In this document: in pieces, positions 11,890 through 26,800 of the stretch
Position numbering within the stretch: position 1 is the first letter of the stretch
Layout: each line of letters opens with the position of its first letter
Origin: Tubulanus polymorphus
Taxonomy: Eukaryota; Nemertea; Palaeonemertea; Tubulaniformes; Tubulanidae
Assembly: GCF_964204645.1 (NCBI RefSeq)
Contig: NC_134030.1
Span: forward strand, 3,573,855-3,637,854
DNA: 64,000 nt
Reading direction: 5' to 3'
The notes under the pieces: generated by a model
Database searches by the model: none
The model's input: the letters and a program-made list of their open reading frames with translations, nothing else
What the model was told of the DNA's origin: nothing
Position numbers and translations under genes: made by a program

Positions 11890-14800
11890 ATGGAGGACGA
11901 GGATAGAAAAGGACAAGAGGAATCGATGGAGGATTCTCCTAAACAAGAAGAAGATTCTGGTATGTAGCCAACAGAGGCGTAAAAATGTTTCAGTTTATGA
12001 CTTTTAAGGTTGAATTCGGCCGGTTCCATGATTCTTCTGTCTGGTGGCCCAGGGCTCCCAGGCGGTGCTGTCCTTTTTTGCCTTTTTTTTTGGCAGTTTT
12101 GCCCTTTTTGCCTTTGGCTTTGGGCTTGTTAATGTTGGACTTTTTGAGCTCAATCAAGTCAAGACTCATCAGCAGACTGGCTGGGATGACGTATTTTACC
12201 GAGATGAACCGAGATGAAATTAAATATGACATATTCATTTATTCCTTATCGATTTTTACCATTGAAATCATATTATATCAGTAATAAATGCCTGCTAGAG
12301 TCATATTTTACATATTTTGTCGGATATTTTTGTAGAAAAATAACTTAACTTTACTGAGATAAGATCGTCGATCAATCAAATTCAATGAAATTTTATTGCT
12401 AACCGAGTTTACATATTTGAAGTCAAAATTTTTTTAAATAAAAAAAATATGAAAAATATGACTCTAGTAGGTATTTATTACTGATATAACATGATTTTAA
12501 GTGTTAAAATCAATAAGAAATAAATAAATATGCTATATTTCATTTCATCTCGGTTCGTCTCGGTTCATCTCGGTAAAATACGTCATCTCGGTAATAAGGA
12601 TGACCCCAGGGGACTACCCGTAATTCTGCTTGCTCTAGTGCTGTCCTTTTGTCGACACTAGTAATAGTAAATGGCTGTAATTGTTTTCGGGGGATGTATC
12701 TGAATGAGATACCTACAACAATGTTGTGGTACAGCTGAACCTAACGATTCTAAAATTGGGCCAATCATATCGGCCTGTGCCCTGCCATGCCTGGTGACAA
12801 AAGGGCCGATTTATTATTCCGTCATAAGGCGTAGGCCTATGTAGGGTTTAGTGAGATTTTTTTATTGAGAATCATTGATATTGAATTTTTGTTCACAGTG
12901 AAATCTAAAAAACCTACTAAACAATCTGATAAACCAGTCGTTAACAGCAGCAAGAGTAAGTTTTCTACCAACAGCATTCATCACTCACTGAGGATCGACT
13001 TTCAATTCTCATGTTGAATTTATATTCATGAATTTTCAGAAATCACATTCATAGGCCTATGGCCTAATTGATTCTATACTTTTTTTCTGATGATCAGCTT
13101 TTAAGGCAACCAGATCTTTGTGGGCTGAAATTTACAATGTATTGTGATCCTACCCAGTATACATAAGGCTACAAGAACCAAAATGTGTCTACAGTACCAG
13201 TACCGGTATTCTGTTCAATCCTATTCAAAGTGCCAGTAAACAAAATGGAAAATTAGGGTTTAGTGTCTAGAGGGTGGGAAGAGGGTCCAGGCTTTATATA
13301 GGGTAGGGCTATTTAAGGGTATGGCTAAAGCCGCGGACACACTGTCCGACTAAATCGCCGAAGGCGATTGCCCGGACACACTGGGCGATCTTACCGGCGA
13401 TTTCGTCGGGCGATGAAATCGGGTGACCAAATCGCCCAGTGTGTCCGGGCCTTAAAGTAGTAAAAACTTTGTGGTTCCATCAGTTGCCCCAATGGCTACA
13501 ATACTGCGCTAGTACTCGCGCAGTTGTTCGTTTGAACCCCAATTTTCATAGTTTTATTACTTAGAGTTTTGTACCTACATTGTAGAAACCACAATCAGAG
13601 TACAGGTACCAGCACTGTAGACAAAGCGGTTAAAGAATCGGTGCCTGCTGCTGTCGCTATTGGAACATATATTCAGTTAATAGCATAATACTCGCTTCAC
13701 ATCTATGACCATGTGTACTGGGGGATCACAGTATCACAAATCAGTCCATTGTGCAAGTATCAATTTGTAGTATCCCTGTGAACCACCCTTTGCAGACATT
13801 CACTCACCAGTTTTTTTGTGTTAAATGTAAAATGTCTGGTGTTTGTTGTTCATGACAATCAATTGAAGATATCTCCGGTGAAGTTCTGAACATTGGTAAA
13901 GCGTAGACGATCAAAAGTTGAAAAAATGACGACGATGTAAATGGATCGATGTCTGTAATGTTTCAGGCTGCAGATTGATACCTGCATAAAGTAATCACTC
14001 TATTGATTCAATGCGATCGTTTGTAATGTGAGCACATTTCAATTTCATTCACAAATTCGAAAGTTAATTACCCTTTTCGAATCACGATAACTTTATCAAA
14101 CTGCAAAAATACACATATATCATGATATACAACAGTGTTGATTTCGATGAATTAACCAAATCTTTTGATATTGTAGATGGCTTTGGTGTCTTGTGCTGAT
14201 TCAAAGCTTTTTGCAATTATTACTGATGATATATATAGATTATTTAATGAATATCTTTTACAGCAATTTAGTATAATCGGTCTGTCATATCAATGTCATA
14301 CGATGCTTTCAGATTATTTAATGTTAAATTTAAAAAGTGGTATTTCAGCCTACAGCTAATTCTGTCTTTATGTCATTTGTTAGATAAAATACAAATCTTA
14401 TAATTGATGAAAAATCTTGTTTATTTGCTAAAACAGATTCTGTCTAAATTTCCTAATCAGAGTGACGAATAAAATTTAAGCATTTACAATACAGATATTT
14501 CATCAAATTGTGAGATTCTTGTTCATCTAAGACAACATCAGTCATAAAGAGGCACTTAAGGATTTTTACTAAAACATGTTTTGATGTTGAATTAAGTGTA
14601 ATTTCTGTATTTAGATGCCAGTGATGCCAGCGACAGTAGTTCGGGTTCACGTAAGTCAAAAAATTTCCGCCAAGCCACGCATCATCTTCGCGAAGAAGCT
14701 CTGAGGCGTTATCGCTTAAAACATCAAGCGACATGGAAAGATTATTCACCACCGCAGTCGGCTTCAAAGAGGAAGACAAAAAGCAAAATTGAAACACGGA

Positions 14801-17800
14801 AAAAATCTGGAAAAACAAAGGATTCAGAAGTAGAAAACGAAGTGGAGGATAAACCGTCCTCGGGTGTTGAAGATGCAAGCCATGGCATTGAAGACATGAC
14901 TGTCAGAACTGATGATGTCAAAGGAAAAGAGAGGTCTTTATCCCCACAATCACTACCAACTAGTGTAATAGGCCGACCATTATCAAGGCAAGACTCACCA
15001 AAACCATCATCTGAGAGTGCTGATTCGAAACCTCTCGAACAACCTGGAACGGTGAAACAAGATAAAGACATTGTAGAAGAGTTTGATAATTCAAACAATG
15101 CTCATAGTAGTGAAAATTTGATTGAGGATGTAAACAAGGATAAAAGATCACCCGAACGACCATTATCAGATTTTTTGGATGAGGCACTAAAACCTGGAAG
15201 GATGGAAAAACGCGTCAAATCTGGTTCGACACAATCTTCTGATGATGGGAAGCGTATTGATGAAATAGCAGCATCAGACAATGAGCTTCAGAATTCAATG
15301 AGTTTCAGTGAGCGAAAAAGCAGCAGGCACCAGCAGAGTCCTTCAGTATCTACAGCAAAGTCGAACAGTCCCGATGTTGCAGACCAAGATGAGTTTCAAC
15401 AGGGTAAAGAAACAAAGGAGACTATTCACTCACTGAGCAAAAATACTGATCAAATGGAGCATAGTAGGCCGCCATCCGCTGAGACCAGGTCAGAAAAAGA
15501 TTCAAGAGAAAGGTCTCCTATGGAGCAATTTCACAAGTCATCACAATCAGGTAAAGTGGATGAAATTTCTCCAGATTTTGATGGACAACCTGGATATTCA
15601 GCGACACAGGATAAGCCTAGAGCTTTGACAAGTTCACCAACCGATATAGGTGGTTTTGAGAAGAGAAGTCAGTCACCAGAAACGCCAAAACAGCAACAAA
15701 TTAAAGATGATTCGGATGAGGTAACAAGACGAAAGTCTTATGAAGAAAATGATAAAGTCCAACAGAATGGGCAATTGCATAGAGAATCTGAGAGGAGTGC
15801 GGCGGGATCGACTCCATCGTTTACTATCGGAAAACTAGTAGATGATCAAGAAATAGACGATAGCGCGGTTGCTAGGTTACCTTCAGGTGAAAGGCAAGGA
15901 AACGGTTTAAAATCTTCACCCAGAAATTCGGAAAAATTGTTATCGTCGAAGGATGGAAATTGGGATGGTTGGTTTGATAGAGAAGGGAGTGAAGAGAAAG
16001 CGATAGGTTCAGTGAATGAGGAAAAACCTATTGAATCAACTCGACCAAAAACAACTAGTGATCAAGATCACGATGACAGAGACGACGAACAAAAATCAAT
16101 TAAAGGTATTGGAAGTTCTTCTGCAAGTTCGGTTCCAAGCGATGCAAATAAAGGAAGCCCTGATGAATCAGCTGATGAAGGTATAACTTTCGGTCTCCTG
16201 TGGCGATCCTCCTGCACCACCTCTACGCCTTTCTTCGAGATCAGTAGCTTTAGATTTTAAAATACTCCGTGTTTTTCTGATCATGGCTCTATTTTTATGG
16301 TTTCAGCGTGATTTTATTGAATGAATCTGTTTTTAGATTTCTAGATATTATATACGGGTTAATTTTTATTTCAGTACGGCTTTGGTCTTGCATGTTTTGC
16401 ACTCTTGTCTTATCATCCTACGTATATATACCTTGATTTGGTTTTACCTCTATGCACCCTTCATGTTTTATATTCACAACTCTCTCCTTCCCTGCGTACT
16501 TCATGTTGTTTATTTATTCTATATTCTCGTGTATGTTTGTCACTCTCATCCATTGTTAAAACATGCAAAAAGAATTCTCTTCGAATTGAGTAACCCTGAA
16601 CTCAGTATCCTGTACAGGAGAAAGCGATTAATCTCTGGATGAGAATGATTTAGAATAATTATGATCATCAATCAAGAATTCCTTGTTGTCCAGTTGCCAT
16701 TGGTTACTAGCAATTGAATAGAAATTAACTACATTTTCATTTGTGAACCAATACATCAAACAACCACTAAAAAGCATGCGCCATTTGAAAACCGGTACAG
16801 TGTAGCTTGGAAATGTATCCGAAATCTATTGTATTATTTTGGCAAATGTTGCATGCTTGGTTGGAAATGGCTAAAAACAACTGAACTGGATTTTCAATCA
16901 TGGCAAATTGCCTTTGTGTAGTGCAAGATGAGTTATTTATGAGGCAAACTCAGTCCAGTTAGCAGTTCAATCCTGCTTTTTAAGAAGTTCTTCGCTGCAG
17001 ATTTTGGACTACATCTATTATTAGGAATTCAGATTAGATATACCGTTAGCTAGCGATAAAAAATTACATTACCATACTTTGTTTCTAAAGGTATGGTATG
17101 GCTGGATCGAGTAATATTAACATGAGTCTCTTTGAATCACTTTCAGATTCAAAAAGCTTGTATAATGTTAAGGTTTTTCAAATGGTATCAGTTTGTGGAT
17201 GTTTCCATTTCCAGTTGAAGTGACCGATACTACAGAACCAATGGAAGAAAGTGTGGAACAATCCGACACTGCAACTGTTGCTGCAGCTGCCGGGGATCGA
17301 AGTGAAGTACAAAATGACGAAGATAAAATTCATGAGAAAGGTAATCCAGCTCATATTTAAGAGTGAATAGAAAGTAGATTTATTAGGTATATTGGTTTCT
17401 TTCATATTTCAGCTTCAGATATTGAAGCTCAAGAGGTAGATGCTGTAAATGTGCAAGTAGAATCAGAATCTGCTGGTGACAATCTAAATAACAATGCAGA
17501 CAATGAACCACCAGCTGCTGGTGAGTTGTATTTTCAGCGTGCATATCTTATAGTTTCATTCAAAGAAGGTTTCAAGCTGTCAATTCAATCAATAATTTCA
17601 TTGAAACAGATGACGTCGTGCCTGATGAGCCAGATACAGAAATCGGGCAACATCAGACTGAAGAACCTGAACAACAAAATGTAGCAGAAGTCGAACAACT
17701 GCCTGCAGAAGAGGTTGATCAACAAGAGACTGAAGTAAAACAGGCTGCTGAGGCTGCTGATGAAAAGGAAACAAAAGATGGTGAAGAGAAAGAAGAAGAT

Positions 17801-20800
17801 GAAGCTGCTGAAGCGATACAGAAACAAAGAGACGATGAAACCTCTGATAAAACTGCTGCTGATGATGAAGATGTTGATGAGACAGTTAAACCTGAAATGG
17901 ATGAGAAACAGGATGCTGAGAAAGAGAAGCAAGATGACGAAGCGGCAGATGCTGAACAAGAAGAACTGGTATGTATTTATGTGATCTGTATAAATATAGA
18001 ACTAAACATTTGATTTCTGATTTTTGTTGTTATTGTGTTTTTATCTAGGCTCATGAAATAGACGAGGAAGAAAACACTATACCCGAAGATTTCTATTACG
18101 ATAAAAAAGATCATATTTCTAAAGCATTGATCGCTGATGAGTCGGGTCTTCCGGATGATATGATCTCATTGCTGTATCCTTTCACTATTTCCCAGTTAAG
18201 GGTTTGGATAACCCCCTAGAATTATGAGGTCCCTTAAGAATTCCATACCCAAAAAAGTCTAATTTAACCTGGAACAACTGAAAAAGTTTCAAAACTTTTT
18301 AGTTTGACATATACAATGGATAGATGTTTGTCGTTCACATATTTCTTTAACCCACTTTTTAAAATAGTCATTCGTTTGGTTACGATTGTACGAAGAGATC
18401 AAACTTGCATCTGTTAGATGAGAAAACAATTGTATTTGTCGCTGGTAATTACGTTGAGCTGATTGACCTGCTGACTAAAGAGCAGAGTTATATAAGGAGT
18501 ACCTCAGGGGGAGGTATTGGAGCTATAGCTGTATGTATAAGTATACGTAATCTGTTTGTATTTGTACTGTTTCCAAATAATCATGTATGGTAAACCTCAA
18601 CTAACTTGGAAAAACTGGGACCCGCAAAATATGGTCTGAGTTAAACAAAATGTCGAAGATCAGAAAGTACGTTAGCAAATTTGAGTTAATCAAAAGTCAA
18701 GATAGGCCATGTGTGAGTTCGGTGAGGATTAATGAATCTTCTGTGTTATAGAATGAGAATGATTTTTAAAATTCAGGTACACCCAAGTAGACAGTTTTTG
18801 GCCGTCGCTGAAAAAGGCACGGCGCCGAATATTAACATATATGAATTTCCATCGCTGAAACTGTATCGAATATTACGTGGTGGCACTGAAGCAGCTTATG
18901 CGTATGTAGATTTCAGGTACGTACCCCATCATCTCTTAGCAGTTTTGCAATCTATTCATCTTGATACTTATTACAACTCTTAATTAAATGATAAGTTTCT
19001 CTTCTGAGCGATTATCTTAATACAGTATATTAATCATAGTTTAAACTATATAGATTTCTCTCAGGTTGTGGGTTCTTACAGGACGGAGTTCTCTAAAGCA
19101 ACGTGATCTAACAATGATCTATTTTCTATTAACTGTACTAATATCATCTCTTTGATGCTATACAACACAACGATTCAGTTGTACTGGAGATCTACTTGTT
19201 TCGGTCGGCGATGTTAAAATGGAATACTACAAAGACCCGTGGTTCTGTCGACTATCGAGCCCAAGGTTTTAACTCTGTCTAACGAGATTGTTGCATATTA
19301 TCATTACTAATCACGAGGCATGAATTTTCCTACCAACTACTAACACGATCAATGGCTTTTGTGTATATATACTTTCATATATATTTATATCTACCTTAAA
19401 TTCCTGATGGCTGTAGAATTCACTGTTTAATACCTGTTTGATTGTCCCCCAGTTAAACTATGGAAAAAAGGTATATCGATGTTTGGTGTCAGTTACTTAT
19501 GAAGATGTACTCCTAGACCTTGAAGTTTCCTGTCACTTAAACAAAAAATTGGCGTGTAAACCTTCTGTGGACTTGGAAGTTACATTGTTGCCTTGAAAAC
19601 ATACAAGATAGTGGACCCTTCTAAAAAGTGGCTCTCATAATGTGTTATTGTTAGAATGAATGTATGAAGTATGAAAGGTTGCGGAGGTTATATACCGGTA
19701 TATATATGATACAGATAGGCACAATTAAGTCACTAGCATGTGTTCACATAAAACCTTCAGTTTATTTAAGATACATTAAGGTTGTTTTTGATAGTAAAGA
19801 AGCATGTTTCTCGATATCAAAAGGCTATGTACACATAATATGTTTCGATGTGCGCAATGCAATGGTTTTATAATGTACCTGGTAATAGATGGAATCGGTT
19901 GAATACTGGTTCATATACATTTTGTGTTGTATGCAACATTTTGTCTTTGTCTCACAATTTGCCACTTGTGGTGTGCATGCCAAAACTGCATGGGTAAAAG
20001 AAAAGATGGCGTCTTCCTTAAAAAAGATGAATATGGTCGACTTTTGAAGTTGATATAAATCAGATTATATCCATATAAAATGTACTGGTAATGATTTGTA
20101 CGTATATTTTGTAGTCCCGATGGTAAACTGCTCGCGTCAGTCGGAGGAGATCCCGATTATATGTTGACGATCTGGAACTGGAAACAGGAGCGTATTGTAC
20201 TGCGATCAAAGGCGTTCTCTCAAGATGTATTCCGAGTCACATTCTCTACTGAACTGGAAGGTCAGCTTACCTCTTCCGGAACTGGTCATATCAGGTACGG
20301 TGTTATCATTATCATCCTGTGGAAAATGATTCGTCGATTTAACATCGAATTGAGTTACACGGCGTATAATCTACCTTATTTACACCAACCCTGCAGTGCG
20401 ATGTATTCATTTCATCGTTAATTTGCGAAGATCTTTATTGAAAGAAGCAGTACCTGTCAATCATTGTGAATATCAGTAACTAACGATACACCCCATTATA
20501 GTTGGTATGCCTGTTATAGAATGCGCTGGGGTGGATTGTTTCCAAAATACACAAGTTATCTCAGCACTGTAAGGGTTAATATTTCTTATAACAAGAAATG
20601 CAATTTCCCACTTTTGTTACAGATTTTGGAAGATGGCACGCACCTTTACCGGTTTGAAACTGCAAGGTCAACTGGGAAAATTCGGACGAACGGAGATCTC
20701 AGATATTGAAGGTTACGTGGAGCTACCCGACGGTAAAGTGTTATCCGGCTCCGAGTGGGGTAACATGCTACTGTGGGACGGCGGTTTGATAAAAGTTGAA

Positions 20801-23800
20801 ATATCGCGTAAGAATCACAAACCGTGTCATCACGGAGCAATACAGCAGATCGTAATGGACGAAGGTGAACTGATGACTGTTGGTATCGATGGTTGTATTC
20901 GAGTAAGTTTCGCAGCAAATAGAATCGGGGAAAACAACGAGGATTCTTCATACTCCTCGATTCCTTAGATACTACTAATTAAGTGCTCAAATTCTGGACC
21001 GACAAAATAGTACGAACCCTGTGAAATTGCGATTCATATTTAGATATTTTCCGCTGTTTCTTTTTAAGGTGTGGGATTTTGAAACGATCGATACGGCAGA
21101 TGTCATCGACGAGACCGGAATTTTCGAGATGGAACCGATGAATGAATTACAAATAGGGAACGGCGACGTACATTTGAAATCAATAGTTAAATCGGTTGAT
21201 CCCGATGAACCGACCATGTGGTACGCGCAGGTAAGCCACGAACTTCTATGACCGGTAGAGACTGTTGTTGATATTAGTATTTCAGAGTTAATGAGCAAAA
21301 CCCACAGTTGACGATATAACAGCTTTGATTAAACACTTGTAGATATGTCACAGGAGGTGCATGATTTCCAGTTCAACAGTTTCAAATATTAATGGCTAAC
21401 TATCAAATAACTGTAGCAACTTTTATTCCGGAGTTCAAGTACTTTCCGTGCTACTTGAATCTATCTACGTATGAGTAAATCTAATTAATAATATTGGTGA
21501 CTTATAAGCCTGTTGAAGGCTGGGGTATGATTTATATATATATATGTGTTTGTAAAGAAACTTATTACTACATGTCACAATAATAAGATAAATATACATA
21601 CATAAACACAAATGAATGAATCATGAACTGTAGGTTTTGCTGATTCAAGTTTATACGGTGTGAGGCGTGGTAAGAGTTCTGTGTAATATGTGTCTTAATA
21701 AGGAGTTGATTTTTTCTAGGATGCAAATGGAGGTATTTGGAAGCTGGATCTATCGTTTTCGCACACGTCGTTAGCGCCGGAGAAGATTTTGTCGTATCAC
21801 GCGGGTGCGATCAGAGGTTGTGACACGTCGCCAGTTTCTCATCTCGTCGCTACAGCCGGTGCTGATTGCACGGTTCGAGTCTATGATTATACGACGCACA
21901 CACAACTGTGCGAATCGAAATATACATCGGGTGGAACGACTTTACTCTGGCCTCCAGAAACTGTAAGCATTTCACAAATTTGCGTAAAAACTTTGGTTTC
22001 ACATCTTGACCCTTCACCCCGTCAAAAATTCCACTCTTCAAATTTTTGATTGTTAACACTTCATACGAGTTTCTGCACATCCCAAACATATGATATTTCC
22101 TTCAGGATACATTACGTGGGGCACATATTAGAAGTTACCTTAGCTGGTAACTTCTAATATGTGCCCCGCGTAAGTATCCCTCAGAAATACAAATTTTACT
22201 CCGGAAAATTATGATTTTTAATGAAAAATGAATTACAAAGTCAGACATTAGACATTTTATGAGCACACTTTCATAAAGTGATCACCCGCACTTCAATTAT
22301 GTTCAGGACTGAGACATTTTCGATTGTAAATGAAATACTATAGCATACTTTCAAATACTGATCATCTACACTTCATTTACTTTAAAATGATGAATGTCTG
22401 AAGTGGTGGCTCATTGTAGATTGATACCTGCATTAGATCCCAGAAATGTTTGATTGGATAGAGAAGATAAAGGAATTTTGTATTTGAATGGAGTGATTTA
22501 ATTATAGAATTTCTCTGTTCGCTTCAGGTGGATCCGAAAGGAAGTTCAGTGATTGCCGGTTTTGAAGATGGCGTCGTTCGAGTTTTACGATTCCAGAAGA
22601 AGTTAGACATCGATCTCGGTAAACGTTCTAAAGACACGAGCGAACTGGTTCTGTTCCAAGCGTTTAAACCGCATATCAAATCCGTCACTGCATTCGCTAT
22701 CGATAACAGCGGCGATCTTCTAGCTACCGGGGTAAGAATAGCTATAACTATCTATCGACCATGCTGTTCTTACCTGTGTTTTCCATAACAGGTTTTAGAG
22801 TTGTTATTTCATTTTCACATCCACCCTTCTGAAAATCAGCCACCCCTTATGAAGTATCTTCTGCCCCTACCAGAGTGGATGTCAATATTCTATCAATGCT
22901 GATAATTGCTTTGAAATGTATTGGAAGAATAGATTACACCAAAATTAAAGTTAATTTTCTGTATTTTTGGGGGATCGAAAACGTTGCTAATTCAGCAGCC
23001 AAAATGTTTTACACTTGACAATGAATGCAACCCCTTCAAAATTCCAGCATATGGAGAACATTGCTTACTGAATGAGGAAATCATATATTCCGGATTTATT
23101 TATCCTTGCAGGAAGATTCAGGGAATTCTGACTCCTTTCTTGAAAATCAGGAAAAATTCAGGAAATTTGTTCGGGGAACCCTGTTGTTAATTGAATGATG
23201 AAATCTTTGATGAAATTAGAAGAAATTATGTTATTGTTTAAGAGCTCCATTAGATGGTCTTATCAAATATTGCTTGTCTGTTGTTTTGAGCATAGTGATC
23301 GGCAATGTATGTAATTTATTCATGTTTTCATCTGTTCTAGTCTGATGATTGCACAGTATTCTTCCTGACGGTCGGGCGACAAATGGAAGAATTTTACGAT
23401 CCGATCGGTTTCGTTACGACTCCTGCACCTGTAACTCATCTTCACTGGTCACCGGGTAACTTTGTAAGTATTCAAATCAATTAACCCCTTGAAGGTTTTG
23501 GGCGTCCACAGCGGCCATTCTTTTAGGGTTTTGGACGTATATATATTGTGGTTATTTCACTCTTGCCTGACATCTGATAGAGTCTTCATTCTAAACAACG
23601 TTGCCAGCTCCGTGTAAGGTAGAGTTTTTACAATTGAAAAACAGGAATCTTGTGCGATTAATTGAAATCCTAGGAGAATGAGATCTTTTCAGAATTGAGC
23701 CGAACAGCCCGAATATCGAATCATGACATTTTTCTAAAAATACTGTATTTTCTTCATGTATTTTGGTTACAGGATAAGAATACGCTACTGATATTCATGA

Positions 23801-26800
23801 ATGATGGACAAGTGATGGAAATTGATGCACCCGAGCCGGGAAACTTTGATACAAGTAAAACGTATCAAATTACTGGATTAGCGAGTCGCCTCTTTCAGTT
23901 TAACAGCTGCAAGTCTCAACTTAGAGTAAGTTTATTCTCAATATATCACCATTATAAAAGCAAGATTCCATGGAAGACTGAAGTTAAAAAGGGAATCGAG
24001 ACCACAACGTTTCTGCTCTTTCAGACTTGTATTTGAGAGTCATTTCTACTCAGTTTTCTTCCATCTTTTACTTTTTACCTTTCTATTTATTTGCAATTTC
24101 AATGTGTTGCATGTGTTTCAATTATTTATGAGCTCAGCTACTCCCAAAAATATTGATAAACTCTCAAAATCAGAATAACTTCGAGTTCATTTTTCGATTA
24201 AACCGGCGTTTCAACCCAGCTGAGTATCTCTAAACTAGTCCAGCGAGTGCTGTGTTCGACGTTCTATAGTTGACGATGTGTTTTGTAGCACGATGAAGAA
24301 ATGGCTCGTAAGAAGAAAGAAGAAGAGCAACGATTGCGTATCGAAGAGGAAGAAAGAAGAAAACGTAAAGAACGCGGCCAAATAGATTCTGATGACGAAG
24401 AGAATGAAGGTTCGTGTTCTCGTGTTCTTTCGATTGATTAACTCATAAAACAGTCATATAGCAACGAGGAGAATACCTTAGTTTTTATATCATGAAATGC
24501 CCGATGGAATCTCTTCCTATTCCTCGTATTGACTGCGGTAGTACGGTATGTTTATAAATCCTTTCTGTTTGTGCTGCTCTATCAATCCAGACTCGTCGAT
24601 TTATCAGACTGAATCTTCCATTCATTCTCTAATTACAAATACCTCGGAAGGTAAACTATCTGTACGTTTGCATAAGGCCGCTTGCTTCCATCCTTCCTTT
24701 GTCCATTTCGTCGTCACAGCCTTTGGTCTTTCCACCCCTACTCCTTAGATGTGTGGACCTTTCTACTGACTTGTAGGTGCAGCCTATTGTTTTTACGTAA
24801 TCGCTTGTGACTGGTTCAGTTCATGAGTCTAAGATTTTGTTAAATGAAATTCTTTATAGTGGCCGAAGAAAGGAAGAGGAAAAGAAAAGAGAAAGAAGAG
24901 GATTGGAGTCCGTTTATTCCCGAAGAGCCATGCGCTATACTTCATGGGTTCTACAGTACAGACAGTAACAAGTTCTGGATTTCGATGGTAAGATCATTAA
25001 TAATTACAAAAAAAATCTCTGACAATGAACTGCTGAGGTTGTTGTATCGATAAACAGTTGATTTGTTCTTGTTTTAGGATGGTTTCGATGCCGGTTATTT
25101 GTACGAATGTGAATTCGGTGCTGATAAACCGCTTCGCGCCTTACCGGTGACTAATTCTAACGACGTCGCGATTCAAAATATGAAATTTACGTAAGTAGAG
25201 AAAACCGAATGAATATCTAAAAACCATGAACCTAGTGTAAGTCAGATAAATGCTTTCGGAGGGAAAATATTCAGTCTCATGTCATTCTTCTCTTTTTCAA
25301 ATTCTGCCAAATGTCGAATATTCTAAGTTGTGAACTCGTTGAAGTTGTACTATTTTTATGGTCCAAATAGTAATTAAAGACATATCAAAACCACTAGCTC
25401 TAAGTCGATAGCTTAAATGACTAGGACTCACTTTTGCAGTCATTATGTAAGATGACTCGATACATAGTTCTAAGATTGAGCTCTATTTGTTTCGTTAGCC
25501 GTAATTTTGATTCAAAAGTTTGAAAATTCAACTCTTTCAAAGTCAGAGTCAATTCATGTTTGACCAGAGAAAGTCTTCCAGTCCGAAAATATCTGACTTA
25601 CGCATGGTTGACTGTGATTTGAATGAATGAAACATAATTTATTGAATAAATTTGATATTCGCGCGCAGGAACGACAAGAGACAGTTGTTGATGGGTTTAA
25701 AGGATGGTTCTATTCGAGTTCAGTCTCTATCCGCTGAATCTGATGATATCGTTGATTTCGATACGTATTGGACGTTAGCTATGCACGATAATCACTACGG
25801 TACGATCGATCAACTGGCGCTCAGCTACGATAATCAGTTTCTATTCACCGTCGGCCATGACGGCAACTTCTTCACGTATTCGATGATGAGTCAGCAAGAA
25901 TTAGAAGAAAAAATCGCAGCCGCGAAAGCCAAGATTCCGTCTGCACGGGTGAGTGTCGATGTAAAGTGAAATTAAATTGTATTTTAATATCGGTTCTATG
26001 CATATTTTCTAACCATTATTGGGGCTGTCACTGATCCGAAAACTTGAAAAACTCGGGGTGCAGTTCTGAGTTAAGAGTTAAATCTGAACTCACGACCGTT
26101 GAACTGCAGTGCTGGATATCAGAAAAATCTAGTCTAGAGAAAAATTGGGAAAAGGTAGACAACTTGTTTTTATTGTTGTTATCTATTGCTATAGAAACCG
26201 GATGAAATGAAAATGACGGATGATATCGACGACCCGAGTGCGTACAGTATCGAGGACGCAAAACAGAAAGCTGAACACGATCGAATGATGAAACTCGCTG
26301 ATTTGAAGAAACAAGATGTTCGTCAAACAATCGCTCAATTGCGTCATAAATTCAAAAAACTGCTTCATATGAATGACGATTTACCAGCTCATCTACAACT
26401 GACTAGACAGGTAATTGGAATCAGCCAATAGTGTGAACACTGGGCAAATGATGAAGTTTCATTACACTAGAAGCGAAGCTTGGAATCTTTTAAAAGAACC
26501 AGTCAACTATCCACTGGTTAACTCATCAACTTTTGAGCAACTGGCCCTGTCCATTGATAAGCATATAAGCATCGTTAATGCTTATCAGTTTTAATCATTA
26601 ATTATCACTGTTTTTTTTAAATCAGATTGCTGGTAATTAATGTCTAGATATTTGATGAATTTAAATTTTTCAGGAATTCGAAATGGATCCTGAAATCAAG
26701 AAAGATCTCGAACGTCAAACGTCCGAAAAAATTGATATTGTTAGAAAAGAACTGGCCTGGGAGGCGGAAAAACATCGCATCGCGCTGGAAAAACTCAAAC

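Noticed and set aside
11985-12284. Plus- and minus-strand frames at 11985-12284
   Set aside because: Low-complexity T/TTGCC run plus the arm of a foldback repeat.
14453-14878. Minus-strand frames at 14453-14878 and 14742-15098
   Set aside because: They overlap the start of CFAP44 exon 3 in antisense and have no family features.
17585-17959. Minus-strand frame of 124 codons, very hydrophobic
   Set aside because: It is the antisense of the acidic Glu/Asp-rich CFAP44 exon 17610-17968. GAA/GAT repeats read backwards give Phe/Ser/Ile runs.
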